A DNA stretch of 64,000 bases from Photobacterium profundum (lineage in GTDB: Bacteria > Pseudomonadota > Gammaproteobacteria > Enterobacterales > Vibrionaceae), in the NCBI RefSeq assembly GCF_003026285.1, contig NZ_PYOD01000007.1, positions 1 through 64,000 on the forward strand, in the 5' to 3' direction. The position numbers were made by a program, and so were the translations under genes. Of this stretch, positions 1 to 9,465 are shown in pieces (position 1 is the stretch's first letter; every line of letters starts with the position of its first letter). The notes under the pieces were generated by a model. It was not told where the DNA came from. It saw only the letters and a list, made by a program, of their open reading frames with translations, and made no database searches.

Positions 1-75
1 AGTGGTAGTTCAGTTGGTTAGAATACCGGCCTGTCACGCCGGGGGTCGCGGGTTCGAGTCCCGTCCACTCCGCCA
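1..75 (+). tRNA. tRNA-Asp (GTC), first bases cut by window edge
   Basis: The sequence folds as a tRNA with anticodon GTC at 33-35, the T-arm GGTTCGAGTCC and an encoded CCA at 73-75. The acceptor stem 3' strand ends CCACTCC followed by G and CCA, so the partner GG at the 5' end lies just outside the window; about two bases are missing. The D-arm and anticodon arm match gammaproteobacterial tRNA-Asp. It is probably the last tRNA of an rRNA operon or tRNA cluster to the left, because a terminator follows immediately. Confidence 0.95.
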
Positions 76-84
76 TTATTGAAG

Positions 85-115
85 AAGCCCTAATCGAAAG
101 ATTAGGGCTTTTTTT
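85..115 (+). terminator. Rho-independent terminator after tRNA-Asp
   Basis: A perfect 10-bp stem, AAGCCCTAAT (85-94) with ATTAGGGCTT (101-110), is closed by a 6-base loop and followed by a T-run. It ends the tRNA (possibly rrn) transcript. Confidence 0.9.
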
Positions 116-157
116 CGTCTGTAGAAAAATAAAGCTGACTTCTGACTTTATTTTAAA

Positions 158-544
158 CTATACGGCTTTATATAGCCCCGTATGTAAAAACTCTTGTTGC
201 TTATTTTCTTTTTTATCTCGCTGTAAAGACCGGTATGTTGAAGCAAAATATGTCATTAATACTGAGAACAAGACATAGGCAACGAGAAAGGTAATGGGAG
301 AGTGGATTATATTACTTGAAAAGACTCCTATAATGCCTACAACTGTAATGCTTAGCTTACTGACAACAGCTAGAACGAGAAAGCTCATAGTGTACTGTGG
401 TTTCAGAATCGCTTGATAAGCAATATAGTAACCAATAGTTACTGCTATCATTGCTAAACTAAACCCGATGACAAATGAGTGTACGTGCTCTGTGAATAAA
501 ACAGCCATCATTATGGCTATGAGGGTAAAAGTAACCTTTTTCAT
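158..544 (-). CDS. Small integral membrane protein of unknown function (128 aa)
   Basis: I do not recognise this protein. It has about four predicted membrane segments (roughly residues 5-22, 25-45, 52-76 and 83-104) and a charged, lysine-rich cytoplasmic tail. The central loop with a Lys-Pro-Gln-Tyr turn faintly resembles AtpI-type small membrane proteins, but this is a weak impression. The start is supported by AAGGAG six bases before the ATG. It stands alone between the tRNA-Asp terminator and the end of the chitin operon. No partner can be inferred. Confidence 0.75.
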   Translation of the reverse strand: MKKVTFTLIAIMMAVLFTEHVHSFVIGFSLAMIAVTIGYYIAYQAILKPQYTMSFLVLAVVSKLSITVVGIIGVFSSNIIHSPITFLVAYVLFSVLMTYFASTYRSLQRDKKENKQQEFLHTGLYKAV

Positions 545-944
545 ATTAACTCCTTGTCATGATTAATGACTACATGATTTACGGTTAGGCTCTCTAATTG
601 CATTGTGCGCGTTGTTTTTATCTCATGTTGTGATCAATAGATGTTATTTAATAATGGTATATTTATAGGTATACAGTTGTTGAAATGTAGGGTAGTTATA
701 CCGATCTTGCTAACTAAATGATCAGGGGATTGTGTAGGACAAATCAGTAAGAATGGCAAAGATGCATCTTGATAGGTATAAAGTAGAATGAAAATTAGAT
801 TGTTATCAAAAGAAAAAGGGTAGCAACGAACTACCCTGTCGCGATTACCTAAAAGAAGCAGGTTTGCGAAATGTAACAGCTGTATAGCATGTTACGATAG
901 GACCCAACAATGAATGCGGTAAACAGTGTTTATAAAAGAATAAC
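545..944. other. Intergenic region between chitin operon end and small membrane gene
   Basis: This 400-bp AT-rich space holds the operon terminator at 812-837 and, presumably, the promoter of the leftward membrane-protein gene. I see no credible gene in it; a short open frame from 910 overlaps the phosphohexomutase gene on the other strand and looks non-coding. Confidence 0.6.
812..837 (-). terminator. Terminator of the chitin-disaccharide operon
   Basis: Read leftwards, AGGGTAG pairs with CTACCCT (stem arms 817-823 and 831-837) around a 7-base loop, followed by TTTTTCT. It lies about 110 bp beyond the stop codon of the last operon gene. Confidence 0.8.
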
Positions 945-2357
945 TTATACCTTTAAGAACTCTTTCAGTTGTAGAAGTACTGCCTCTGCTTTAATTTTAT
1001 CTTCCATTTCAACGAATAGACGCAGTAAAGGCTCTGTGCCAGAAAAGCGGGCTAATGCCCAGCCACCATTTTTAAAATACACTTTAGCGCCATCGGTATA
1101 GCTAATTTTTTCTATATCGTAATTGAATTTAGGTAGCTCTTTATCAATATATATTTTGTTATATAAGCGTTCGCGATCTGATGTTTTAAATATACAGTCA
1201 CCTTCAGCCGTGTAGGCATAACCATATTTACTGTAGATTTCATCAAGCATTTCAGAGAGTTTTTTATTGGTTACACTGATCATTTCGACCAATAAACTAG
1301 ATGCAAAAACACCATCTTTTCCTTTAATATGCCCGCGAATAGTCAAACCACCAGAACTCTCTCCGCCAATCAAAGAGTCATCGGCTTCCATTTGAGAGCT
1401 AATATGTTTAAAGCCAACAGGAACTTCAAAACATTTTTCGTCATGGGCTGCAGCTACTTTATCTAGTAGATGAGTGGTTGCTATGTTGCGTACGACAGAG
1501 CCTTTCCAGCCTTTGTATTCCAACATGTAGTAGTAAAGTAATAGCAGTACTTCGTTGGGATGAATGAAATTACCTTTTTCATCAATGATTCCAAGGCGAT
1601 CGGCATCACCATCAGTTCCAATCCCAATATCATAACCCTCGTGAGCAACTAAGTGCTTTAGGCGATATAGTGTTGCTGCATTTGGTGATGGCATTAAGCC
1701 ACCAAAAGCCGGGTTTTGATCATCATGGATAACATCAACGTCGCAGCGACCTGATATTAAAACTGTTTGTAATGCATTTTTAGCGACACCAAACATAGGG
1801 TCAATCAATACACGTAAGTTAGCTTTCTTGATCGCTTCGATATCAATAAAGTTAATGATTGAGTCAACAAAGGCATTCATAGGATTAATGATTTTGATTG
1901 TTTGTGATTTCAGTGCCTCATCAAAATCAATGCGTTTCACATCACTATTTGTTAGCCCTTGAACTTGTTGTTCAATTTTTTGCGTGATAATTTCATCCGC
2001 ATCACGGCCACCTTCAATGAAGATCTTAATGCCGTTGTAATCAGCAGGATTGTGAGAAGCAGTGATACAAGCTGAATATGTTGCACCTATCTCTTTTGAT
2101 TCGAACATTACGACAGGAGTAGGGACATATTTATCTATAAAACTAACCGTAATTCCATTCCCAGCGAACACTTCTGCAAACCATGCCGCTGCTTTATCGG
2201 ATAAAAATCGACGGTCGTAACCAATAACAAAACCATTATCGATAACATTTTCGTTATGCATAATATTGGCAAGAGCTTGTGCGACTAATCGAACATTTTC
2301 ACGAGTAAACTCTTCACCAATGAAGGCGCGCCAGCCACCTGTTCCAAACTTAATCAT
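945..2357 (-). CDS. Phosphohexomutase (probable GlcNAc-phosphate mutase)
   Basis: This is an alpha-D-phosphohexomutase of the phosphoglucomutase/phosphomannomutase family (470 aa). The phosphoserine loop reads ACITASHNPADYNG near residue 100, the magnesium loop is GTDGDADR near 245, the sugar-binding loop is GGESSGG, and a C-terminal phosphate-binding loop RFSGTEPLLR is present. As the last gene of the chitin operon, directly after chitobiose phosphorylase, its likely job is converting the GlcNAc-1-phosphate made by that enzyme to GlcNAc-6-phosphate for NagA/NagB. The family covers several sugars, so substrate assignment rests on context. The ATG is preceded by TAGGAG. Confidence 0.9.
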   Translation of the reverse strand: MIKFGTGGWRAFIGEEFTRENVRLVAQALANIMHNENVIDNGFVIGYDRRFLSDKAAAWFAEVFAGNGITVSFIDKYVPTPVVMFESKEIGATYSACITASHNPADYNGIKIFIEGGRDADEIITQKIEQQVQGLTNSDVKRIDFDEALKSQTIKIINPMNAFVDSIINFIDIEAIKKANLRVLIDPMFGVAKNALQTVLISGRCDVDVIHDDQNPAFGGLMPSPNAATLYRLKHLVAHEGYDIGIGTDGDADRLGIIDEKGNFIHPNEVLLLLYYYMLEYKGWKGSVVRNIATTHLLDKVAAAHDEKCFEVPVGFKHISSQMEADDSLIGGESSGGLTIRGHIKGKDGVFASSLLVEMISVTNKKLSEMLDEIYSKYGYAYTAEGDCIFKTSDRERLYNKIYIDKELPKFNYDIEKISYTDGAKVYFKNGGWALARFSGTEPLLRLFVEMEDKIKAEAVLLQLKEFLKV

Positions 2358-2421
2358 GATGGAACTCCTATTTCTCTCAATCGAAAATTAAAGTGGGGAT
2401 AAAAATTATCCCCAAAAATAT

Positions 2422-4827
2422 TTAACCCATTACCACTGTTACAGTATTAACCGTACCTTCAGCTTGAGGTGCAATTGCTCCATCAACTGTTTCACCGTTT
2501 AGCGTAATAGAAGCAATGCCTTTGCTAACATGGTTTGGGTTTACAACATTGATGTTGTAAGTCGCACCTCGCCATTGACGCGTAACATCAAAACCTGGCC
2601 AGTCAGTTGGAATACATGGATCGATGATGAGACCGTCAAAGCTTAAGCGGACACCGAGAATAAAGTTAGTGGCAGCAATATAAGCCCAACCAGAAGTACC
2701 AGTTAACCATGGGTGGTTTGCACGACCATGATCTTGGTGATCACGTCCCATAATAAATTGAACATAGGAATAAGGTTCCGTTATACGCTTTTCAATCATG
2801 TCATTTTGGTTATACGGATTCAGTGCATCGTAGAATTTCATCGCTTGATCACCGCGACCAAGCTTCGCTTCAGCGACCCAAGCCCATGGGTTCGGATGAG
2901 AGAAGATTGCACCATTCTCTTTTACACCTTGATAAACACGGGTGACAAAGCCAATGTCATCATTCGGTGTGGCAAAAGAAGGAGCATTTAAGTGAAGGCC
3001 ATAGTCAGAATAAAGGTACTCATCGACCGCATTCATTGCTTTTTCGCCGCGATCTTGAGTAACAGCACCCGATACAACAGCCCAAGTATTAGACTCTAAA
3101 TGCACTTTTCCTTCGGTTTGTTCGTTAGTACCTACTTTGTCGCCATGTTTAGTGATACCACGAATATACCATCCACCGTCTTCGTCCCACAGGTGCTTTT
3201 CACAGGCATTTTGTACACCGCCAGCCATATCAGCATAACGCGCAATATCTTCGTCTCTGCCTAAGAATTTAGCGAGGTCGATAAACTCTGTAATTGCCCA
3301 GTAATGAAGAAAGGCAACCATTGATGATTCACCGCCTCCAAGATTTAAGCAATCATTCCAATCAGCTCGTAATCCTTTAGCAATACCTGTTCGTCCTACA
3401 TGTTCAGCTGTAAAATCAAGTGCCGCTTTCATGTGGTCATAAACAGTTGCTTCACCACCATCGGCAAAAGGAATGACTTCATCAAAGAAATCAGTTTCGC
3501 CAGTTTCCATAACGTAACGGCAGATAGTCGGTACTAACCATAAGTGATCGTCAGAGCAGGTGTCTTCGATACCATGGATCTTATCTTCGTCGCTTGGTGT
3601 TGGAACGACGGTTGGGGATTTGGATGGTTCAATATTAGCTTTTTCTGGATCAAACCAATCAGGATCAAATAGGTGAAGACCATAACCTGCTTTTACTTGT
3701 CCTCGAAGAAGATCGATAAGGCGTTTTTTAGTCATCTCAGGGTTGGAATGAGGAACAGCCATTGCGTCTTGTGCTGTATCTCGATAACCAAGACCTGTGC
3801 GTCCGCCGACTTCAATAAAGGAAGCAAAGCGCGACCACACCACACATGTTTCAGCCTGGTATAAGGTCCAGGTGTTTAACATGGTATCTAGACCTTCGTT
3901 TGGCGATTTTACTTGGAATTTTGCGCAGCGCTCATCCCAATGCGCTTTGATACCAGCAAATGCAGCATCAACATTTTCTAAGTTTTGGTATTTAGCGCGC
4001 AGTTTAGCGCCATTGCCTTTACCTAAACCTAAGATATAAACAAAACGTACTTCTTCACCGGGTTGAATGACAAATTGTTTATGTAAAGAACCACAATGGT
4101 TATAACAAGTTTGTGCGGTGTTCGAACACTTACCTTGCTCAACTGCGATAGGGTTTGATTCGTCACGGTATAACCCAAGGAATGAGTCACGTTGACCGTC
4201 GTAGCTATCAGGGTCAAACGTTGAAGCTAGGTAGTAAAAGCCTTCAAATTCATTGGTGTTATAGTAAAGATCGTACTCGATTACACCATCTTCATAAGAC
4301 GTGCCTGCAGAATATAGGCTCATCTGGTGGTTTTGGTTATCAGACTCTATATGACTGAATGAAAACTCAACAAATGAAAATGCGCTGATTGTTCGCGGCT
4401 TGTCACCGTCATTTTTGATGACAACATCCCATACTTCAGCATCTTCGCCTTTGGGGACGAAAAGCGTTTTTGAAGCGGTAATGCCGTTGTATTCACATTT
4501 GAATTTTGAGTAAGACAAACCATGACGAACTTCGTAGCTTGCTTCATTAAGACTTTTAGCCACTGGCTGCCAAGAAATTGACCAGTAGTCTCCCGTTTCA
4601 TCATCACGGAGATAGACATAGTGACCTGGACGATCAAACGATGCATTTGGACGAAATTTGGTTACGCGATTGTATTCAGGTGAATTGTAAAATGAGTAAC
4701 CACCTGCATTATGTGAAATTACAGTACAGAATTTCTCAGTACCAAGATAGTTAGTCCATGGTGCTGGTACATCTGGACGAGTGATAACGTACTCTCTGTT
4801 GTCATTATCAAAATAACCGTATTTCAT
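2422..4827 (-). CDS. chbP: N,N'-diacetylchitobiose phosphorylase (GH94)
   Basis: This cytoplasmic enzyme splits GlcNAc-GlcNAc with phosphate into GlcNAc-1-phosphate and GlcNAc, saving one ATP. The length of 801 aa equals the characterised Vibrio enzyme. The general acid Asp492 lies in RADWNDCLN, at the position known for Vibrio ChbP. The protein has an N-terminal beta-sandwich and a C-terminal (alpha/alpha)6 barrel, and no signal peptide. It lies between the GH20 and phosphohexomutase genes in the operon. An AAGGA box precedes the ATG. The specificity for chitobiose rather than cellobiose is supported by length, catalytic position and context. Confidence 0.95.
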   Translation of the reverse strand: MKYGYFDNDNREYVITRPDVPAPWTNYLGTEKFCTVISHNAGGYSFYNSPEYNRVTKFRPNASFDRPGHYVYLRDDETGDYWSISWQPVAKSLNEASYEVRHGLSYSKFKCEYNGITASKTLFVPKGEDAEVWDVVIKNDGDKPRTISAFSFVEFSFSHIESDNQNHQMSLYSAGTSYEDGVIEYDLYYNTNEFEGFYYLASTFDPDSYDGQRDSFLGLYRDESNPIAVEQGKCSNTAQTCYNHCGSLHKQFVIQPGEEVRFVYILGLGKGNGAKLRAKYQNLENVDAAFAGIKAHWDERCAKFQVKSPNEGLDTMLNTWTLYQAETCVVWSRFASFIEVGGRTGLGYRDTAQDAMAVPHSNPEMTKKRLIDLLRGQVKAGYGLHLFDPDWFDPEKANIEPSKSPTVVPTPSDEDKIHGIEDTCSDDHLWLVPTICRYVMETGETDFFDEVIPFADGGEATVYDHMKAALDFTAEHVGRTGIAKGLRADWNDCLNLGGGESSMVAFLHYWAITEFIDLAKFLGRDEDIARYADMAGGVQNACEKHLWDEDGGWYIRGITKHGDKVGTNEQTEGKVHLESNTWAVVSGAVTQDRGEKAMNAVDEYLYSDYGLHLNAPSFATPNDDIGFVTRVYQGVKENGAIFSHPNPWAWVAEAKLGRGDQAMKFYDALNPYNQNDMIEKRITEPYSYVQFIMGRDHQDHGRANHPWLTGTSGWAYIAATNFILGVRLSFDGLIIDPCIPTDWPGFDVTRQWRGATYNINVVNPNHVSKGIASITLNGETVDGAIAPQAEGTVNTVTVVMG

Positions 4828-4866
4828 TGTTTCTAATCCTTTTAAATATTTACTTTCCGTGAGTGG

Positions 4867-6798
4867 TTATTCACAGCGGCGGTAGTTTATGCCCGCTTTA
4901 TCTAAGTAGCAGAGTTGACCTTTAAGGCGCGCTTTAAAGTCATCCCAATTGCGTTGTTTAGGTTGGCTCCAGCATACTTCAGCGATTGCTAATAAGCGTG
5001 GAAAAAGCATGTATTCGAAACGGCTTTGATTATTGATAAGTTCGCACCACAACCCGGCTTGAATACCGACGATGCGTTGATGTGCTGGATCCTCAATGTT
5101 TAATTCAGAAAATGGTTGGTAGTTATAAACAGCATCTAGAGGGACCTTTCCTGCCCAATCAACACCGGGCTCATCAGCAGAGAACCCTTGTGCTAAATCG
5201 AGATAAGTATGTTGAGCAGGTTGCATGATGACGTCGTAACCTTGCTGCGCTGAGATCAGCCCAGCGTCTTCGTTTTGCCAAGAGAAAATCATGGTCTCTT
5301 TACTGACTTTGTCGCCTTTGGTTACTTCTTCCCAGCCCATCATGCGTTTGCCTTTTGCTTGAATAATTCCTTCAGCAAACTTAAGTAGATGACCCTGTAG
5401 CTCAATCGGATTTTGGTATCCGTGTTGCTGCATTAATTGCTGACAACCTTCACTGTCGGTCCATACTCCTTTGGGGACTTCATCACCACCGATATGGATA
5501 TATGGGGCTGGAAACAAGTCACAAATCTCATTTAATACCGTAGAGATGAAGGTGTAAGTGCCTTCAAGTGCTGGTGATAGCACGTTATCGGAATATCCCT
5601 GAATACTGCGATAAACGGAATGATCATTCGGATCGATAAGTAATTTGGGTAATGATTTTATGGCAGCGCGACAATGGCCCGGAATATCGATTTCAGGGAT
5701 AATAGTGATCCCACGATCTTGTGCGTAAGCAATAAGATCTCGAACCTCATCCTTACTATAAAAACCACCGTAACGTTGATCTATTGTGGTGAATTGAGGC
5801 AGAATTTCTTCATTAGGACCGCGCCATGCACCGATGTTTGTCAGTTCAGGGTAGGCGTCTATTTCGATGCGCCATCCTTCATCGTCGGTGAGATGCCAAT
5901 GGAAAGTGTTGAACTTGTAGCGAGCTAGATGATCAAGTAAATGCTTGATTCGTTTGATTGAGTGGAAGTGTCTAGCACAATCAAGCATCATGCCGCGATA
6001 TGAATAATAAGGTTGATCTTCAATTTCAACCATGGGAATAACATAAGCTGCAGAGGCATAGTGACGAGGCGCTGTTGGTAGTAGTTGCAACAAAGTTGAT
6101 GCCGCACTCACAAAGCCAGATTCAGTGCTAGCCTGAAGCCAAATATCATCTTGTTCGACTAGGATACGGTAGGCTCCGCTCATTAAGTCGACGTGATATT
6201 GAAAATGTATATTACCATTATCGTTAATTGGCAGTGCGTCGTGTAATTGCTTTTCTAGCTCGCTTTGTAACCAGCGCACAGCACCTTGCGCCATCGTATC
6301 TGGTGTAGTAATTGCTGTGTGTTGAGTGAATGTAAATTCTCCGCCTAATACTTTCAGCTTATTTGGCACAGGAATTAAATTGATTGCTTTTGCCGCTGGT
6401 AAGGGGGTTGTCAGTCTTTCTATTGCGGGTTGACCTAAGTCGATGCAAGTAACCTCAACTGCTTGTGGGATAATGGTACGGCCATCGGTATTAATCGCCA
6501 GAAAAGCGTCAGGAATGCCATCATCATGCAACGTAAACGGACTCGTCCCCATTGAAAATTCAGTATAAAAATGGCTATTGGGTGCCAATTGCTCAGAAGG
6601 GTTAGGCGATAAAGTACAGTAACTGCCTAGCTGTGTTATCGACCCATTAGAGATTGATTCTGATTTTATCCAACGGCCAACCGTAAAATGAAGAGACCAT
6701 TTATCTACTGGCTGTTCAGTAAGATTATGTAATGTAAGAGCAAAACGAGATTCATTCTCTGTTTTGCTGATTACGGTAAAGTCGACACGATAACTCAT
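4867..6798 (-). CDS. Cytoplasmic beta-N-acetylhexosaminidase (GH20)
   Basis: This family 20 glycoside hydrolase (643 aa) releases terminal GlcNAc from chitooligosaccharides by substrate-assisted catalysis. The catalytic Asp439-Glu440 pair sits in HIGGDEVPKG. An N-terminal carbohydrate-binding-like domain (about 1-140) and a GH20b domain precede the barrel (about 260-600), which opens with YRGMMLDCARHFH. There is no signal peptide, so it should act inside the cell on imported oligosaccharides. It lies nine bases downstream of the kinase gene, which suggests translational coupling. Confidence 0.93.
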   Translation of the reverse strand: MSYRVDFTVISKTENESRFALTLHNLTEQPVDKWSLHFTVGRWIKSESISNGSITQLGSYCTLSPNPSEQLAPNSHFYTEFSMGTSPFTLHDDGIPDAFLAINTDGRTIIPQAVEVTCIDLGQPAIERLTTPLPAAKAINLIPVPNKLKVLGGEFTFTQHTAITTPDTMAQGAVRWLQSELEKQLHDALPINDNGNIHFQYHVDLMSGAYRILVEQDDIWLQASTESGFVSAASTLLQLLPTAPRHYASAAYVIPMVEIEDQPYYSYRGMMLDCARHFHSIKRIKHLLDHLARYKFNTFHWHLTDDEGWRIEIDAYPELTNIGAWRGPNEEILPQFTTIDQRYGGFYSKDEVRDLIAYAQDRGITIIPEIDIPGHCRAAIKSLPKLLIDPNDHSVYRSIQGYSDNVLSPALEGTYTFISTVLNEICDLFPAPYIHIGGDEVPKGVWTDSEGCQQLMQQHGYQNPIELQGHLLKFAEGIIQAKGKRMMGWEEVTKGDKVSKETMIFSWQNEDAGLISAQQGYDVIMQPAQHTYLDLAQGFSADEPGVDWAGKVPLDAVYNYQPFSELNIEDPAHQRIVGIQAGLWCELINNQSRFEYMLFPRLLAIAEVCWSQPKQRNWDDFKARLKGQLCYLDKAGINYRRCE

Positions 6799-6807
6799 AA
6801 TAACCTC

Positions 6808-7695
6808 TTAAAGTGGATACAGGTTGTGAGAGCTTTTGGCCATGGCGATAGCACCATCCATCGCATCACCTTGCGGTGTCGCAATACGGCGCTGAAGAGG
6901 CGGAGCTAACCAAGCATGAATGCGTTCGGCAATACTGCCCATTAAGCAAATTTTATCGGCACCACGGTGAATCAAGGCATTCATCAACATTGAAATATCT
7001 GATGCAGTTTGCTGCAACATGGAAATCGCAAGTTCATCGCCTTCAGATGCATAAGCAAAAATCGCAGGAGAGAATTGACCATAATCACAAGGTCTTGCTG
7101 TTTTAGACCAGCTAACAATCGCGTCAATATCATGGTTAAAATGCGTCAATACATGCTGAGATAGCGCTGTTTGAGGAATAATGCCATCAGCACTTAGTAA
7201 TACTTGCTGAATAAGACGAAGCCCCATAACAGCCCCGCCTCCTTGATCTGAAATTGGGAATTCTCGACCTCCAACAATGTGCTGTTCGCCATGGTGTAAG
7301 AAAATACCGCATGATCCTGTGCCTGCAATTAGAATGGCGCCATCATTACCATTCCAAGCCCCTAAGCAAGCCCCGTAAGCATCGGTATTTAAAGTGACCG
7401 TTGCGTAAGGATGCGGTTGCGCCATAAAGGTATACCAAGCACTCTTTTGTTCAGCACCTGCCAGCGCAAGCCCAACTGACATCAATTGAAAATCAGAGGG
7501 TAATAGTTGCGCTTGGGCGGCAGCTGTTGCAATGGCATCTTGTATAGAAGCCATTGCGATATCACCACCTAATAGAATATTGGCACTGCCTGTTTTTGCT
7601 TCACCTAAAGTATTACCGTTTAGATCGCAAATACGTGCACGGCAAGATGTACCACCGCCATCGACGCCCACATAGTATTGGACATGACTAAGCAT
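6808..7695 (-). CDS. gspK: Glucosamine/N-acetylglucosamine kinase, BadF/BadG-type
   Basis: This ATP-dependent sugar kinase of the ASKHA fold (295 aa) probably makes GlcN-6-P or GlcNAc-6-P. The phosphate-1 loop is VGVDGGGTSCRARI at the N-terminus and the phosphate-2 region is AGTGSCG. I choose the ATG at 7695, not an in-frame codon at 7791, because the fold starts there and AAGGAG lies seven bases before it. The start overlaps the stop of the upstream GH9 gene by eight bases (ATGCTTAG). In Vibrio cholerae the gene at this operon position is described, from memory, as a glucosamine-specific kinase; this fits a neighbour that releases glucosamine. GlcNAc may also be a substrate. Confidence 0.88.
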   Translation of the reverse strand: MLSHVQYYVGVDGGGTSCRARICDLNGNTLGEAKTGSANILLGGDIAMASIQDAIATAAAQAQLLPSDFQLMSVGLALAGAEQKSAWYTFMAQPHPYATVTLNTDAYGACLGAWNGNDGAILIAGTGSCGIFLHHGEQHIVGGREFPISDQGGGAVMGLRLIQQVLLSADGIIPQTALSQHVLTHFNHDIDAIVSWSKTARPCDYGQFSPAIFAYASEGDELAISMLQQTASDISMLMNALIHRGADKICLMGSIAERIHAWLAPPLQRRIATPQGDAMDGAIAMAKSSHNLYPL

Positions 7696-9424
7696 GTTGA
7701 CGCTCCTTAAATTGCATTGTGATCGCCAGTAAATACCAAGCGCCATGCGGGATCCATTGTTCTCCCCAGCGCCAGTTTTGTAGCATGTCATCCCTTTGTT
7801 TTTCAGGTTTAAATGCTATGCCTTGTTCATTTTCAAAGCCGGAAGTAATGCCATTACATACGCCGCCTTTTGCATTACTGAAACCGAGTTTTGGTAGATA
7901 GTCGGGGTTATTACGACCATGACCATCAAGCATGCACATATCGAATGGATTTAAACCTAAAATCCAATCAGTTAAGCGATGGGCATAGGTCATTAATTGG
8001 CTTTTTATTTCGTTATCATTAATGGTGTTTTGTGCCATATAAGCCATAGTAATGAGTGATGCAATACGGGCGTTTTCTCCCTGCCACCAATAACCTGTTT
8101 CATTATCGTGTGGCATAAAGAAAGCCGATTGTTTGTCTCCATTTACTGCTTTGGTGTATTGACGGGGATAACCAAATGGATTGTTCACTTCGTGAGTAAT
8201 TGATAACTCAAACTTCAATGCATTTAGTAATACAGATTGGCACTGCTCAGTTCGCTGAGCATGCGTTTCAATCTGTAAATATTGCATTAAGGCTATGGCT
8301 GGTAAACCAGCTTCTGCTGCATGAAAGTACGGTCGGCTGCCATCATCGTTAGCTGCCCAGTAGTGAGCAAAATTATGGTCTGACATTTGGCGAGCCATTA
8401 ATTTATCAGCCCAGATTCGAGCTTCAGCTAAGAAGTTAGTTTCTTGAGTAGAACGATATAACTCAACAGATGCTAATAACGCACAATATTCATCAATAAT
8501 ATTTTCTTTGCCGTTATCGAGATATTGATGATTCATTTCTTTTAGGTGCCAATAGCCTTTTTTAGCTGCATCTAAATACGAGTCTGTTTTAATATCACCA
8601 CACTGCGGAATACGGGAGGTTGATGCTAAGTTTGATAAGCGTGACGCCGCTGCTAGAGCGGCAATTGCGACGCCTGCTCCTTGGCGAAATCCCGCTTGGT
8701 AATCAGCAGATTTATGGCCATCTTGGGTTGAGAAAGCGCAGACTTCACGTTGCTCTGTCGATTTACTCCACTTGTCGAATACTGTCATATAGAAGTAGCC
8801 TTGCGGATGTTGCATTCGCAGTAAAAAGTCAGCGCCATAAAGCGCTTCTTCGACTAAACGAACGCGGGTAAAATCAGCAATACTTTCTTCGTCTTCTAGC
8901 ACCTCGTATGCCGTTAGCATGTTCCAAACAACCATAGGTGTTTGTTGAGGGTTGAAATAATTACCATAAGATAAGTGACTGAAATATTTACTTACGTCAC
9001 CTGATGCATCATACCAACCACCATGTACATCAACGGTTTCGTTAGTGCCGAAGAACGGCACTTTCTTATCAGCACATTCGTAAATTCCAGAACAACGTTG
9101 AGATTTAAAATAATGTAAAACATCACTGAAGGTGCTTTGCATTAATAGCCCCTCGGCCACACGAAAAGAGGCTGACTCGGTGTCACCTACACGAATACGA
9201 TAGTCGCCACAAATATTTAATGCAGTGAAATCGATAGAGTAGGTGTCACCGATATGCCATTGTGCAACCGGACCACAGGCCTGAAGGGGCAGCTGCATAA
9301 TGGATTGACCGCTTTGGCAACAGATAATATCTGCATGATGCAATGCAAGCGTTGGCTGCGCCTGCAATATTGCTTGTTTTGCCCCAAGGCGTTCATAACC
9401 AAGATGATTCGTTAACAGCTGCAT
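7688..9424 (-). CDS. Exo-beta-D-glucosaminidase of family GH9
   Basis: The protein has the cellulase family 9 layout: an N-terminal Ig-like domain (about 1-90) and an (alpha/alpha)6 barrel. Asp139 and Asp143 (GGWYDASGD) and Glu555 (WRWGEQW) occupy catalytic positions identical to those I remember for a Photobacterium profundum GH9 enzyme shown to be an exo-glucosaminidase acting on glucosamine oligomers. There is no signal peptide, so it is cytoplasmic and should process imported (partly) deacetylated chitobiose. GGAGG precedes the ATG. Annotation as endoglucanase would be misleading in this operon. Confidence 0.88.
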   Translation of the reverse strand: MQLLTNHLGYERLGAKQAILQAQPTLALHHADIICCQSGQSIMQLPLQACGPVAQWHIGDTYSIDFTALNICGDYRIRVGDTESASFRVAEGLLMQSTFSDVLHYFKSQRCSGIYECADKKVPFFGTNETVDVHGGWYDASGDVSKYFSHLSYGNYFNPQQTPMVVWNMLTAYEVLEDEESIADFTRVRLVEEALYGADFLLRMQHPQGYFYMTVFDKWSKSTEQREVCAFSTQDGHKSADYQAGFRQGAGVAIAALAAASRLSNLASTSRIPQCGDIKTDSYLDAAKKGYWHLKEMNHQYLDNGKENIIDEYCALLASVELYRSTQETNFLAEARIWADKLMARQMSDHNFAHYWAANDDGSRPYFHAAEAGLPAIALMQYLQIETHAQRTEQCQSVLLNALKFELSITHEVNNPFGYPRQYTKAVNGDKQSAFFMPHDNETGYWWQGENARIASLITMAYMAQNTINDNEIKSQLMTYAHRLTDWILGLNPFDMCMLDGHGRNNPDYLPKLGFSNAKGGVCNGITSGFENEQGIAFKPEKQRDDMLQNWRWGEQWIPHGAWYLLAITMQFKERQHA

Positions 9425-9465
9425 GTATCCTCCGATTTGTAACTTAGTTACTATTTTTAATACGA

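Noticed and set aside
910-1101. 63-codon plus-strand frame at the end of the phosphohexomutase gene
   Set aside because: Mostly antisense to a well-supported gene with no protein features.
7688-9424. Endoglucanase (cellulase) assignment for the GH9 protein
   Set aside because: No signal peptide, chitin-operon context and catalytic positions matching a glucosaminidase argue against cellulose as substrate.
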